Virus record (IMG/VR): IMGVR_UViG_3300009160_000138
Coordinates: 1-28,583 of that record
Strand: one strand, 5' to 3'
Length of the DNA stretch: 28,583 nt
Origin: a virus
The position numbers and the translations under genes were made by a program. This document shows, piece after piece, positions 21,031 to 28,064 of this stretch (its first letter is position 1; each line of letters opens with the position of its first letter). The notes under the pieces are model-generated. The model was not told the origin of the DNA, ran no database searches, and saw nothing but the letters and a program-made list of their open reading frames with translations.

Positions 21031-21119
21031 AACCCACACCATTCGAGCGCATCGAGCGTGTTGTGTTTCTTCTGGCTCTGATCGTAGTGGCTTGTGATTT
21101 ACTTTATTGGAGACCGTGA
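21027..21119 (+). CDS. Small single-pass membrane protein, 30 aa
   Basis: A 30-residue frame with a strong AAGAGGAGG ribosome site 7 nt before its ATG. It begins inside the last codons of the previous gene and its stop TGA overlaps the next ATG by one base. Residues 12-25 (VVFLLALIVVACDL) form a single hydrophobic helix between charged ends (FERIER, YWRP). It may anchor to the inner membrane. The close packing with an excellent ribosome site supports real expression; a role in lysis, membrane remodelling or exclusion is speculation. Confidence 0.6.
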   Translation: MKPTPFERIERVVFLLALIVVACDLLYWRP

Positions 21120-21325
21120 TGAAGAGCGCAAGAAAAATGAACCTGCGCGAGTACATAGCTTGCGATTGGGTGGAATCCAAGCCTACCGTCAAGCGGGCAG
21201 TGCTGGAGATGGGTTGCATCTTTGCCGCCGCCGAAGCCAAGAACAACGGCATACCCTACACGCCGCTGTACTGGAACAAAGTGGGCGAAGGTAAATGGCT
21301 TTATTCACTTTGGGAAATCGAATGA
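21119..21325 (+). CDS. Unknown small protein, 68 aa
   Basis: Starts at 21119 with TTGGAG six bases upstream; an earlier in-frame ATG at 21107 lies within that leader. The protein (MKSARKMNLREYIACDWVES, then MGCIFAAAEAKNNGIPYTPL and WLYSLWEIE at the end) is short, helical, and rich in Trp/Tyr at its C-terminus. No motif is known. It overlaps the neighbouring gene by four bases, in a tightly packed run of small genes. Confidence 0.7.
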   Translation: MKSARKMNLREYIACDWVESKPTVKRAVLEMGCIFAAAEAKNNGIPYTPLYWNKVGEGKWLYSLWEIE

Positions 21326-21606
21326 GATACATAGCTAAAGAATACGTTGACGTTGGCCCGCCGGTCAACAAAAGCAACGACAAGAATTGGCGTCACTGCA
21401 CACAATGCGGTGACGACATGCACTCAGAGCGGTGGGCATTGGGCTACCGACTCTGTTTGTTTTGCGGCGAAGAAGCCGCTCAGACCGAACGCGCATCTTG
21501 GTGCGTTGTTCAGCCGTATGGCAAAGGGCCCTACATGTTGGTGACCAAGGCGTCTGCACACCAGACCGTCAAAGACACTAACCAGAAGGCAACCCGATCG
21601 GACTGA
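21322..21606 (+). CDS. Zinc-ribbon-type phage protein, 94 aa
   Basis: The start overlaps the previous stop by ATGA (21322-21325). The protein has CTQCGDDMHSERWALG, then CLFCGEEAAQTERASW and CVVQPYGKG: two CxxC pairs 16 residues apart make a zinc ribbon, and a third cysteine follows. Proteins with this ending (GKGxYxxVTxxxAxxTxKxTNQK) recur in phages. Zinc ribbons of this type often bind nucleic acid or partner proteins; no function is established. The last stop codon lies inside dyad 5. Confidence 0.78.
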   Translation: MRYIAKEYVDVGPPVNKSNDKNWRHCTQCGDDMHSERWALGYRLCLFCGEEAAQTERASWCVVQPYGKGPYMLVTKASAHQTVKDTNQKATRSD

Positions 21607-21629
21607 TCGACATTCTGTCGACTTGTCCG
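21599..21629. promoter_or_regulatory. Dyad element 5
   Basis: Left arm CGGACTGATCGACA, spacer TTC, right arm reverse complement of CGGACAAGTCGACA: 11 of 14 positions agree. It contains the TGA stop of the zinc-ribbon gene (21604-21606) and lies 44 nt upstream of the MoxR-type ATPase start, ahead of its CTTTTATTAGGAAAT leader. Confidence 0.85.
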
Positions 21630-21673
21630 CCAACCGCCCCGTATGGGGCACACAACTTTTATTAGGAAATCAA

Positions 21674-22750
21674 ATGTCAGATATCAAATTCACACGCCGC
21701 GTCAACTTCCGAGAGACCGTTGACCTCCTGCTCAACTCAGGGCACAACTCAGTGCACCTCCAAGGCGAGCCGGGCGTAGGCAAAACAGCCATTCAGGATG
21801 TCTTGGTTGAACGTACCGGATATCACAAGGTCTATATCGACGGGCCCAACACCGATGTGGGTCAGGCGGGCATGCCCATCCCCAACCACACCACGCGGAC
21901 ACTGGACTTTTATCCAGCCGCGAACTTCAAGCTCCACCTCAACGAACCGTGCGTAATCATGATCGACGAGTGGACTAAGACCGACGACTACGTGCGTAAC
22001 ACACTGCACCCACTGTTGCATGAGCGCCGCATGGGTTCATTCAACCTGCACCCCGAGACCATCGTGTTCACAACGGGCAACATGGACGGGGACAATGTCG
22101 GCGACAGTGCGAAGGCGCACACCCGTAACAGGCAGACATGGATGACCTACATGAAGCCCACTGCTGAAGAATGGTTGGTATGGGCGGGCAATGCGGGCGT
22201 AGCTCCTGAGATTATGGCGTGGGTCACTGAGTATCCCCATTGCCTAGCATCGTACATGGACGGCGGGCAGAAAGAGAACCCATACATCTTCAGCCCGTCG
22301 GATGCATCCCAAGTTGCGTTTGTCTCGCCTCGCTCGTTGTTCAAGGCATCGCATTGGGTCAACGTACGTGATCGCATCACAACTAACGCGCTCGTTGCGG
22401 CCCTCGATGGTACGGTTGGTATCTCTGCGTCTCGTGATCTGCAAGCATACATCACGCTTGCCGATCAACTCCCGACCAGAGACTCTATCGAGCGTGACCC
22501 CGAGGGTGCGATCATCCCGACCAGCCCTGCCGCGCAGTGCATCTTGATGTTCAAAGCCGTGACCGCCGCCAAGCGGGAAAACTTTGGCGTGTGGATGCGC
22601 TACATCAAGCGTATGCCGAAAGAAGCACAAGCGTTGTTCATCAACAGCTTGCTCGAAGTCAGGTCTCAAAAGGCGTGGGCACTTGCACACCCATCGTTCG
22701 TATCGTGGGCCCGCGAGAACCAGTACATGTTTGCTGGTCTCAAGGGATAA
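21674..22750 (+). CDS. MoxR-type AAA+ ATPase, 358 aa
   Basis: Start chosen at 21674, with AGGAAA upstream and the natural N-terminus MSDIKFTRRVNFR; an earlier ATG at 21623 lies in the dyad. Walker A is GEPGVGKT at residues 31-38 and Walker B CVIMIDE at 93-99, and VFTTGNMDGD at 131-140 holds the sensor-1 asparagine. The hydrophobic strands and TRNRQTWMTYM region fit the MoxR branch, whose members act as ATP-driven chaperones together with VWA proteins. The paired gene at 23306 encodes such a VWA protein, with only small genes between. Probable role is remodelling of a target complex; the substrate is unknown. Confidence 0.88.
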   Translation: MSDIKFTRRVNFRETVDLLLNSGHNSVHLQGEPGVGKTAIQDVLVERTGYHKVYIDGPNTDVGQAGMPIPNHTTRTLDFYPAANFKLHLNEPCVIMIDEWTKTDDYVRNTLHPLLHERRMGSFNLHPETIVFTTGNMDGDNVGDSAKAHTRNRQTWMTYMKPTAEEWLVWAGNAGVAPEIMAWVTEYPHCLASYMDGGQKENPYIFSPSDASQVAFVSPRSLFKASHWVNVRDRITTNALVAALDGTVGISASRDLQAYITLADQLPTRDSIERDPEGAIIPTSPAAQCILMFKAVTAAKRENFGVWMRYIKRMPKEAQALFINSLLEVRSQKAWALAHPSFVSWARENQYMFAGLKG

Positions 22751-22773
22751 ATCGACAACTTGACGAAAAATCT
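22745..22773. promoter_or_regulatory. Degenerate dyad element 6
   Basis: Left arm GGATAAATCGACA is close to the half-site, but the right arm (TGACGAAAAATCT) matches poorly. It contains the TAA stop of the ATPase gene and lies 11 nt before the next ATG. It is likely a decayed copy or a single half-site. Confidence 0.5.
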
Positions 22774-22784
22774 GGAGAAATGAA

Positions 22785-22976
22785 ATGAAGAAATACCAAG
22801 AACCGCAAGCACAGCATTGGGTTGTGTTGCGTCTAGTAAAGCAGTTGTTTAAAGCCCGTGAGGGGCGCGACAGAAACTCAGAGCTGAGTGTGCTTTGGCT
22901 ACTTCGTGAGGTCGGTAGTAAGCAAGTGCTGAACATGATTGACCAACTGCATGCTGAAGAAAGGGCAAAGAAATGA
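22785..22976 (+). CDS. Unknown small helical protein, 63 aa
   Basis: A 63-residue protein (MKKYQEPQAQHWVVLRLVKQ, then REGRDRNSELSVLWLLREVG, then KQVLNMIDQLHAEERAKK), basic and wholly helical, with TCTGGAGAAATGAA in front of the ATG. It is the first of three small genes between the ATPase and the VWA protein, and its own stop overlaps the next gene by ATGA. No motif recognised; it could be an adaptor for the MoxR/VWA pair. Confidence 0.72.
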   Translation: MKKYQEPQAQHWVVLRLVKQLFKAREGRDRNSELSVLWLLREVGSKQVLNMIDQLHAEERAKK

Positions 22977-23185
22977 CCGAGGAAATAACCATACTAGACT
23001 GCCGCACTTGCGGTATCACCATTACAGAGAGCCGAGAGAAATGGGTGGTAACGTGTTTCTTTGACCATGAACCCTCTGAAGTTTACGGCACGTTTGGGTC
23101 TGAGACAGAGGCTATCGATTGGGCCGAGTCGGGCAGGGTCGCATGGGATGCGTGTCATGTGGCAAGTGTTAGGAGTGCGGAATGA
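22973..23185 (+). CDS. Unknown small protein with CxxC motif, 70 aa
   Basis: A 70-residue acidic protein (MTEEITILDCRTCGITITES, then KWVVTCFFDHEPSEVYGTFG, then EAIDWAESGRVAWDACHVAS). It has a CRTCG motif near residues 10-14 plus two further Cys and a His, which might bind zinc. The start overlaps the previous stop by ATGA. It resembles small phage zinc-binding proteins in composition only. No function can be given. Confidence 0.72.
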   Translation: MTEEITILDCRTCGITITESREKWVVTCFFDHEPSEVYGTFGSETEAIDWAESGRVAWDACHVASVRSAE

Positions 23186-23328
23186 ACGTTGATGCTTTTT
23201 ATCAAGCGGGCATGGCGTTTGCGAATCAGCTTAGGCTGATCGGCGAGCATGAATCCGCCCATGAAATTGAAGTTTATACATTGGAAATCAAACAGGAGTT
23301 AGAAAATGAAATCGAAACTGAAAGCTGA
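23182..23328 (+). CDS. Unknown small acidic protein, 48 aa
   Basis: A 48-residue frame with AGGAG 6 nt upstream of ATG 23182, overlapping the preceding gene's stop by ATGA. The protein (MNVDAFYQAGMAFANQLRLI, then EHESAHEIEVYTLEIKQELE) is one long acidic amphipathic helix. It overlaps the start of the VWA gene at 23306 by 23 nt, in a different frame. The good ribosome site and coupling make it a real gene; it may be a short regulator or cofactor. Confidence 0.62.
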   Translation: MNVDAFYQAGMAFANQLRLIGEHESAHEIEVYTLEIKQELENEIETES

Positions 23329-24571
23329 ACAGCGTATTGAATTGGTACACGTGAGCCTCATGCGCTCACCTGAGTTCGCGTTGTTCGCGGGCTTGTTCAT
23401 GGTAGGCAAGACGAGCGTGGTCGACATGCCGATCACTGCCCGTACCAACGGGCGTGACGCACAGTACGGGCGTGGGTTCGTGGACTCGCTGAGCGACAAG
23501 GAGCTTGCCTTTCTTGTCATGCACGAGAACATGCACAAGGCGTACCGCCACCTGACAACGTGGAAGGCGTTGCATGACATCGACCACCATTGCGCGAACG
23601 CTGCGTGTGACTACGTCATCAACATCCAGTTGGTTGACCTCGACCCGAACGAGAAGCTGATCGCCATACCCCGCGTAGACGGTAAGGTGATGGGCTTGCT
23701 CGACCCTGCGTATCGTGGGATGGACACGAAGCAAGTGTTCGACATCTTGCGTAAGAAGAAGGAAGAGGGCGAAGAGGGCGAAGAGGGCGAAGAAGGTGAG
23801 GATGGCGGCGGGGACAAACGCGGCAAGGGGACAGATCGTCAAGATGGCGATGAGTCCGGGCACGGCGGGTTCGACGAGCACGACTGGGAGGAAGCAGTTG
23901 ACGGCATGACTGAGGAGGAGAAGCAAGAACTCGCTGACGATATTGACCAAGCCCTGCGGCAAGGCGGCATCTATGCGGGCAAGGTTGGTGGGAAGATGAG
24001 CCGCGAGGTTGCTGAGATGCTGACACCGAAGGTGAACTGGCGCGAGGTACTGCGCAGGTTCGTCAAGACCAGCCTGAAAGATCGTGATTCTCCGTCATGG
24101 CGCAAGGCCCACAAGAATTACCTGTGGCAAGACATCATCTTGCCTTCTATTCTTGGCAAGCGTATAAAGCACCTCGCTGTGGGCATCGACACATCGGGTT
24201 CCATACAAGGGCCGATACTGACCGCGTTCCTGTCCGAGTTGAACAAGATCATCAAGGATGTAAACCCTGATTGCGTCGACGTTATGTATTGGGATACTAA
24301 CGTGGCAGGTCATGAGACGTACACGGGTACGAAGGCAGACATCGTGAGCCGCACAAACCCCAGAGGTGGTGGTGGCACTAACCCTGACTGCGTACCTGTG
24401 TTTATGAAGGAGCACAAGATAGCACCTGATGCGCTTGTGATTCTGTCGGACGGGTATATGAGCAGTAATCCGGCGATGTGGTCTGGCCCTAAGTATCCCG
24501 TGCTGTGGTGCATCATCGGTAACGATGGGTGGACGCCGCCTCGTGGTCAACTTGTTAATGTGAAGGAGTGA
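23306..24571 (+). CDS. Metallopeptidase-like / VWA fusion protein (DUF2201-type), 421 aa
   Basis: The start at 23306 has AGGAG 7 nt upstream. The N-terminal 145 residues form a zinc-peptidase-like domain with VMHENMHKAYRH at about 71-82, an HExxH motif, and NAACDYVINIQL at 98-109, both diagnostic of DUF2201-type proteins. Residues 150-200 are an acidic Glu/Gly/Asp-rich linker encoded by a 9-bp tandem repeat. From about 285 a VWA domain follows with the MIDAS DTSGSI at 295-300 and an ILSDGY motif near 398. It pairs with the MoxR-type ATPase at 21674. Whether the peptidase is active is not known; HExxH alone does not prove it. Confidence 0.85.
   Translation: MKSKLKAEQRIELVHVSLMRSPEFALFAGLFMVGKTSVVDMPITARTNGRDAQYGRGFVDSLSDKELAFLVMHENMHKAYRHLTTWKALHDIDHHCANAACDYVINIQLVDLDPNEKLIAIPRVDGKVMGLLDPAYRGMDTKQVFDILRKKKEEGEEGEEGEEGEDGGGDKRGKGTDRQDGDESGHGGFDEHDWEEAVDGMTEEEKQELADDIDQALRQGGIYAGKVGGKMSREVAEMLTPKVNWREVLRRFVKTSLKDRDSPSWRKAHKNYLWQDIILPSILGKRIKHLAVGIDTSGSIQGPILTAFLSELNKIIKDVNPDCVDVMYWDTNVAGHETYTGTKADIVSRTNPRGGGGTNPDCVPVFMKEHKIAPDALVILSDGYMSSNPAMWSGPKYPVLWCIIGNDGWTPPRGQLVNVKE
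23762..23797 (+). repeat. Tandem GGCGAAGAG repeat in acidic linker
   Basis: The unit GGCGAAGAG occurs three to four times near 23767-23795, giving Glu-Gly-Glu repeats in the linker of the VWA protein. It is likely to vary in copy number between relatives by slippage. Confidence 0.7.
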
Positions 24572-24575
24572 GTAT

Positions 24576-24824
24576 ATGAACTACGAAGAAGAAGTTATTT
24601 TGAACGTGGAGAGCGGGCGTTACCTGCTCACGATGGACGAGGCAATGAGCGTGGCTAGGATACTCGGCGCGGCGATGACTATTGGCAATGAGTGGCGCTC
24701 CGGTCAGAGTGACTTTGTGGTCTACAAAAAGGTAAACCCCATGGCGGCGTCGGTCACCCCGTTTCATGCGGCCCTGCGCATTGAGGTGGAGACGAACATG
24801 CGTGAGAAGGAGAAGAAGCCATGA
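24576..24824 (+). CDS. Unknown small protein, 82 aa
   Basis: An 82-residue protein (MNYEEEVILNVESGRYLLTM, then EAMSVARILGAAMTIGNEWR, then IEVETNMREKEKKP) with an acidic strand-rich N-terminus and a helical middle. AAGGAGTGAGTAT precedes its ATG. It ends by overlapping the next gene start (ATGA). No motif recognised. It is close downstream of the VWA gene and may be coupled with it. Confidence 0.72.
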   Translation: MNYEEEVILNVESGRYLLTMDEAMSVARILGAAMTIGNEWRSGQSDFVVYKKVNPMAASVTPFHAALRIEVETNMREKEKKP

Positions 24825-24973
24825 AAGAAAGTCTGTACGCAATCAACCTGAACCGCGAGACGTTCGACCTCTTACAGGACGTTCGCGTGGAGTTGACTGC
24901 GTCGCTTGGGTTCCAGCCCACCAACGGTCAGGTGATTCGTCACTTGATCTCTCTTTACTTCAAGTCGGAATGA
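24821..24973 (+). CDS. Small ribbon-helix-helix-like protein, 50 aa
   Basis: A 50-residue frame starting at 24821, overlapping the previous stop by ATGA. The order is a short strand (SLYAINLNRE), a helix (TFDLLQDVRVELTASL), then GFQPTNGQVIRHLISLYFKS, which has the spacing of a ribbon-helix-helix (CopG-like) DNA-binding dimer: strand, helix A, turn G-x-x-P-T-N, helix B. Such proteins bind palindromic operators. Its stop codon falls inside dyad 7 (24971-24973), a suggestive arrangement for self-regulation. The fold is predicted by eye, so treat it as likely, not proven. Confidence 0.62.
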   Translation: MKESLYAINLNRETFDLLQDVRVELTASLGFQPTNGQVIRHLISLYFKSE

Positions 24974-24996
24974 TCGACAACTTGTCGATTAGTCCA
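24966..24996. promoter_or_regulatory. Dyad element 7
   Basis: Left arm CGGAATGATCGACA, spacer ACT, right arm reverse complement of TGGACTAATCGACA: 11 of 14 positions agree. It covers the stop of the ribbon-helix-helix-like gene and ends at the start of the AAGGAG site of the next gene (ATG 25007). Confidence 0.85.
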
Positions 24997-25006
24997 AGGA
25001 GATTAC

Positions 25007-25177
25007 ATGTTACTAGTCATAGGGCGAGGGCGGGTTATTTATTTAAGAGAACCTGTGCCGAGGATTGGGAGTAGATCAGGAGAGAACCTGACGTTACAGC
25101 AGTACAAGAGACTGCACAACTTGGATATGCTTTCTGAAAGCATGTCTCTTATTCAACGAGCTTTATTGGAGAAATGA
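25007..25177 (+). CDS. Unknown small basic protein, 56 aa
   Basis: A 56-residue frame with AAGGAG five bases before its ATG. The protein (MLLVIGRGRVIYLREPVPRI, then SGENLTLQQYKRLHNLDMLS) is basic and ends in a helix. It stops one base before the next ATG, and the conserved leader CTTTATTGGAG of that next gene is contained in its coding end. No domain is recognised. The tight packing and good ribosome site support a real gene. Confidence 0.65.
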   Translation: MLLVIGRGRVIYLREPVPRIGSRSGENLTLQQYKRLHNLDMLSESMSLIQRALLEK

Positions 25178-25178
25178 A

Positions 25179-26201
25179 ATGGGGTACAACACAGCAAATG
25201 TGCGCAGGCTAGACAGCTTTGCGCAGGCGAAGAAACACTACCAAGCTGTCAAGCCGATACGCGGTCGCACGGAAGATCGTCGACCTTTGGGTGAACGCCG
25301 ACATGACGGTATGGCGAGTATTGAAATGCCAAACGACAGCACTGTCGACTTAGTATTCTGCGGTACTACGTTCGTGCGTTGGCACGCGGACGATACGTTT
25401 GAGGTCATGTGCCCTGTGTATTACAGTGCGTATGCACCCGACAACTGTACTCCGTTTCTGCCCGACCTCTTGCGTATGCGGTGGATAGACTGCCGTATGT
25501 TCTTGGTGCACGAGGGTAAAGAGTACCTGATGGGGCGTGGCGATGTGTTCAGGTTCTCAAGGGTGGGCGGGAAGTATTTCTTTCTTAACAAGCCCGTGGC
25601 GTACAACTACCGCAAGGTCAGGGGTGCGTTGGACAACGTGATGCAGAGGTACGTGCCGTTTCTTGACTGGTTGCAGGTCGTGTGTGCTGTGACTAACGAG
25701 ATCGAGAATGCCGAGCGGGAGTACGTCATCCCGTTATTCGACGCCGAAGCGGGCGTGGCTACAGAAACGCAGATCAAGGCAGAGATGGATAAGCGACAAA
25801 AGGAAGAAAACAGGTGCGGCTACGAACTAGCCGCGGCGTGGCACCAAGCGGGCGATGCGCCATACAGCAGCTATCGCGCAAGAGGGTTCAGCACGGAACA
25901 TTGCGCGGCGCTGGACAGGTGGGTGACAAGCGACAACCCCGAGGACTGGGTTATCGCCATGAAGCTGATCGCTCTGCGGTTTGGGGATCATGAGTATCGC
26001 CTTCGGATGTACCGGCTGTCATTCACTACGGCGTTTGATGTGTTGAAGAACATTGCGACACACCTGCACCGTACGAAGGTGTTTGAACGAGTGCGCTTGC
26101 CCGATGGCAAAGCACCGTCCCGCACAAATGAGAACTTCTTTAAGTCGCGCAAGATACCAACCCCTGCGGAATTATCGACATTCGGTCGATCTGTCCGTTA
26201 A
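25179..26201 (+). CDS. Phage protein of unknown function (RPIRGR/RPLG type), 340 aa
   Basis: A 340-residue protein. Its first 50 residues hold HYQAVKPIRGRTEDRRPLGE, a phrase found in a widespread phage protein family of unknown function, followed by a beta-rich region (STVDLVFCGTTFVRWHADDT, then FEVMCPVYYSAYAPD). The middle and C-terminus are helical and charged, with KQKEENRCGYELAAAWHQAG and DHEYRLRMYRLSFTTAFDVL. TTGGAG lies 9 nt upstream of the ATG. The last ten residues (ELSTFGRSVR) are encoded by dyad 8, so the element forms the C-terminus. A role in DNA metabolism is possible but not shown. Confidence 0.75.
   Translation: MGYNTANVRRLDSFAQAKKHYQAVKPIRGRTEDRRPLGERRHDGMASIEMPNDSTVDLVFCGTTFVRWHADDTFEVMCPVYYSAYAPDNCTPFLPDLLRMRWIDCRMFLVHEGKEYLMGRGDVFRFSRVGGKYFFLNKPVAYNYRKVRGALDNVMQRYVPFLDWLQVVCAVTNEIENAEREYVIPLFDAEAGVATETQIKAEMDKRQKEENRCGYELAAAWHQAGDAPYSSYRARGFSTEHCAALDRWVTSDNPEDWVIAMKLIALRFGDHEYRLRMYRLSFTTAFDVLKNIATHLHRTKVFERVRLPDGKAPSRTNENFFKSRKIPTPAELSTFGRSVR
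26167..26197. promoter_or_regulatory. Dyad element 8, coding for a protein C-terminus
   Basis: Left arm CGGAATTATCGACA, spacer TTC, right arm reverse complement of CGGACAGATCGACC: 10 of 14 positions agree. It lies wholly within the last codons of the 340-residue gene, ends four bases before its final base, and precedes the next gene by 40 nt. Both this copy and element 1 are preceded by CCCCTG. Confidence 0.85.
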
Positions 26202-26236
26202 TCAACTTTAATCAACTTTCAACACTGGAGAATATT

Positions 26237-27142
26237 ATGATGCTAGAGAATACAGTTACGACCACACCCGTGGAGACGTACCAACCCCTCCCCATGTCGC
26301 TATCCTCAATGGCGATGCTGGTCGAACTGCGTATCAGTACGTGGACTGCGCGTAAGCGTGACAACGAGACCACGATGGAGATCAACACTTCCAAGGAAGC
26401 TGACCAAGACTCGGGTTCGGTCTACAAGTACCTGATGGCGGGCAGTGACCACCTGAAGAAGATCGAGAAGTATTCGGCCAAGTGTCGGGCGTGGAACGGT
26501 ACGCAGACCCTGCCATGGATGAAGGGCATAGGCTTGCTACCAATGGAGAACTTCTTTAAATACCGTGAGCAGCTTGCAACGATGGAGGCTAATTTCTTCG
26601 CATTGGTTGATGACTTCATCAGGGAGCACCCGCGCCTCAAGAACGACCAAGCCTACAAGCTAGGCAAGTGGTACCAGGCCGATGAGTTTCCAGACATCGA
26701 GACCCTGCCACGGCGGTTCAAGTTCGAGTACAACTTCCTGCCTGTGCCAGAGAGCGGTGACTTCCGTGTCAACTGCGAAGCCCGTATCAAGGCTGACTTG
26801 CAAGAGCAGTACGAGAAGATGTTTGACAACAAGTTGGCAGAGGCGATGCGTGACCCGTGGGACAGGTTGCACAAGGTGCTGACGCACATGACTGACAAAC
26901 TAACTGACGACGAGGACGGAGATCGTAAGATTTTCCGTGACTCAATCATCGACAACGCCGTAGAACTGTGTGACTTGCTGACCCGCTTGAACGTGGTGAA
27001 AGACCCAGAGCTAGAGAAAGCAAGACGCATGCTTGAGCGGGCAGTAACGAACACAGATATCAAAGACTTGCGGGCGCTCGGTAGTGCGCGGCTTGAGTTG
27101 AAGACCGATGTGCAAGATATCCTTAACAAATTTCAATGGTGA
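26237..27142 (+). CDS. DUF3150-like phage protein, partner of MoxR/VWA type, 301 aa
   Basis: A 301-residue protein. Residues 20-45 (SLSSMAMLVELRISTWTARK) and the following EINTSKEADQDSGSVYKYLM, then DHLKKIEKYSAKCRAWNGTQ and TLPWMKGIGLLPMENFFKY, match a widespread phage family, which I believe is catalogued as DUF3150 and often lies near MoxR/CobS-type ATPases and VWA proteins. The C-terminal 130 residues are a charged helical bundle (EARIKADLQEQYEKMFDNKL, RKIFRDSIIDNAVELCDLLT). CACTGGAGAA is in front of the start, ATGATG; the second ATG (26240) is equally possible. Function is unknown; context suggests the third part of the ATPase/VWA system. Confidence 0.72.
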   Translation: MMLENTVTTTPVETYQPLPMSLSSMAMLVELRISTWTARKRDNETTMEINTSKEADQDSGSVYKYLMAGSDHLKKIEKYSAKCRAWNGTQTLPWMKGIGLLPMENFFKYREQLATMEANFFALVDDFIREHPRLKNDQAYKLGKWYQADEFPDIETLPRRFKFEYNFLPVPESGDFRVNCEARIKADLQEQYEKMFDNKLAEAMRDPWDRLHKVLTHMTDKLTDDEDGDRKIFRDSIIDNAVELCDLLTRLNVVKDPELEKARRMLERAVTNTDIKDLRALGSARLELKTDVQDILNKFQW

Positions 27143-27147
27143 ACAAC

Positions 27148-28029
27148 ATGGCAGATTTTGTAAACGTAAGACTCCCTGTGGAGTTTGTTCTTGACCCGAA
27201 ACTCAAAGAGTTGGTGGATAAGTTGGCACTGCGTCATCCGACCTTTACGTTCGGTACGAAAGGTATGAACAGCGACACGTGTAAATCTTGGTCTAACACT
27301 GTTCCTCGCGGGCAGCGTACGCCGCCCCGTGATGACGGTGTTAGATATATCCGCAAGGTCAACGTGCACTGCGGCACTGAGTTACTCGGCTCTGTATCCT
27401 TGGAGACACGATACAGCCGTAGCAATGGTCAGGAGATAGTGTATCAAATCGGGTCGTGGCGTATTCAGAATGAGCGCGGCAATCGGAACACGGCAGTTAC
27501 TGCCAAGTTAGATGTCGCTGTACGCACGGCGAAGAACGTATTCGTTCCACAGGATACCAAGGAGTTGATGGCTAAAGCCGAGAGCAAAATAAATAGCGCA
27601 CTGTATCAAGCGTTAGCTGACTTGCGAAGACCCATCTTACATGGTACGTTGGTAAAAAGTACGTTAGAACTTCAGAAGTATTTGTTCTATCACTTAAAGG
27701 GGGTAGAGGTGCCCGTGCACTTAAAGCATAGCGTGGAGAGCTCCTTTACTTCAGCGAAGTACAAAACCGCCATGGCGGAGTATGAGCTTGCAGAGTACAT
27801 GAGTGCCAAACCGTGTATGTTCATTCACGTACACGGCGGTGGTTACCTGATGTGGCATGACAACGAGCACGGGGAACGTGAGGCTGTGTTCCGAACGCTT
27901 GAGGAGTTACCAGAGCAAACACAGAACCACATCTCAGTGCTCCAACTCATGCAAGATAACGAGCTTGTGTATGACGTAGGATACAGACTCGACAGCGATA
28001 ACTTCGCTGTTCTTGGTATAGCTAAGTAA
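27148..28029 (+). CDS. Unknown protein, 293 aa
   Basis: The gene can start at 27136 (MVNNMADF) or 27148 (MADFVNVRLPVEFVLD); the latter has a GGTG ribosome site and a natural opening, so it is preferred. The first 40 residues are strand- and helix-forming (PVEFVLDPKLKELVDKLALR), the middle has SLETRYSRSNGQEIVYQIGS, and the C-terminal part includes FIHVHGGGYLMWHDNEHGER. No known motif. It overlaps or closely follows the DUF3150-like gene and is closed by a strong terminator, so it ends this transcription unit. Function is unknown. Confidence 0.75.
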   Translation: MADFVNVRLPVEFVLDPKLKELVDKLALRHPTFTFGTKGMNSDTCKSWSNTVPRGQRTPPRDDGVRYIRKVNVHCGTELLGSVSLETRYSRSNGQEIVYQIGSWRIQNERGNRNTAVTAKLDVAVRTAKNVFVPQDTKELMAKAESKINSALYQALADLRRPILHGTLVKSTLELQKYLFYHLKGVEVPVHLKHSVESSFTSAKYKTAMAEYELAEYMSAKPCMFIHVHGGGYLMWHDNEHGEREAVFRTLEELPEQTQNHISVLQLMQDNELVYDVGYRLDSDNFAVLGIAK

Positions 28030-28035
28030 CCAACT

Positions 28036-28060
28036 GACCCGCCTAGTGCGGGTCTTTTTT
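28036..28060 (+). terminator. Rho-independent terminator
   Basis: GACCCGC (28036-28042), loop CTAGT, GCGGGTC (28048-28054), then six T. It is a perfect 7-bp stem right after the stop of the 293-residue gene and ends the long middle unit. Dyad 9 follows directly. Confidence 0.92.
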
Positions 28061-28064
28061 CGTC

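Noticed and set aside
22244-22936. 230-residue minus-strand frame opposite the ATPase gene
   Set aside because: The plus strand carries an unambiguous AAA+ ATPase with all motifs; the antisense has no recognisable feature.
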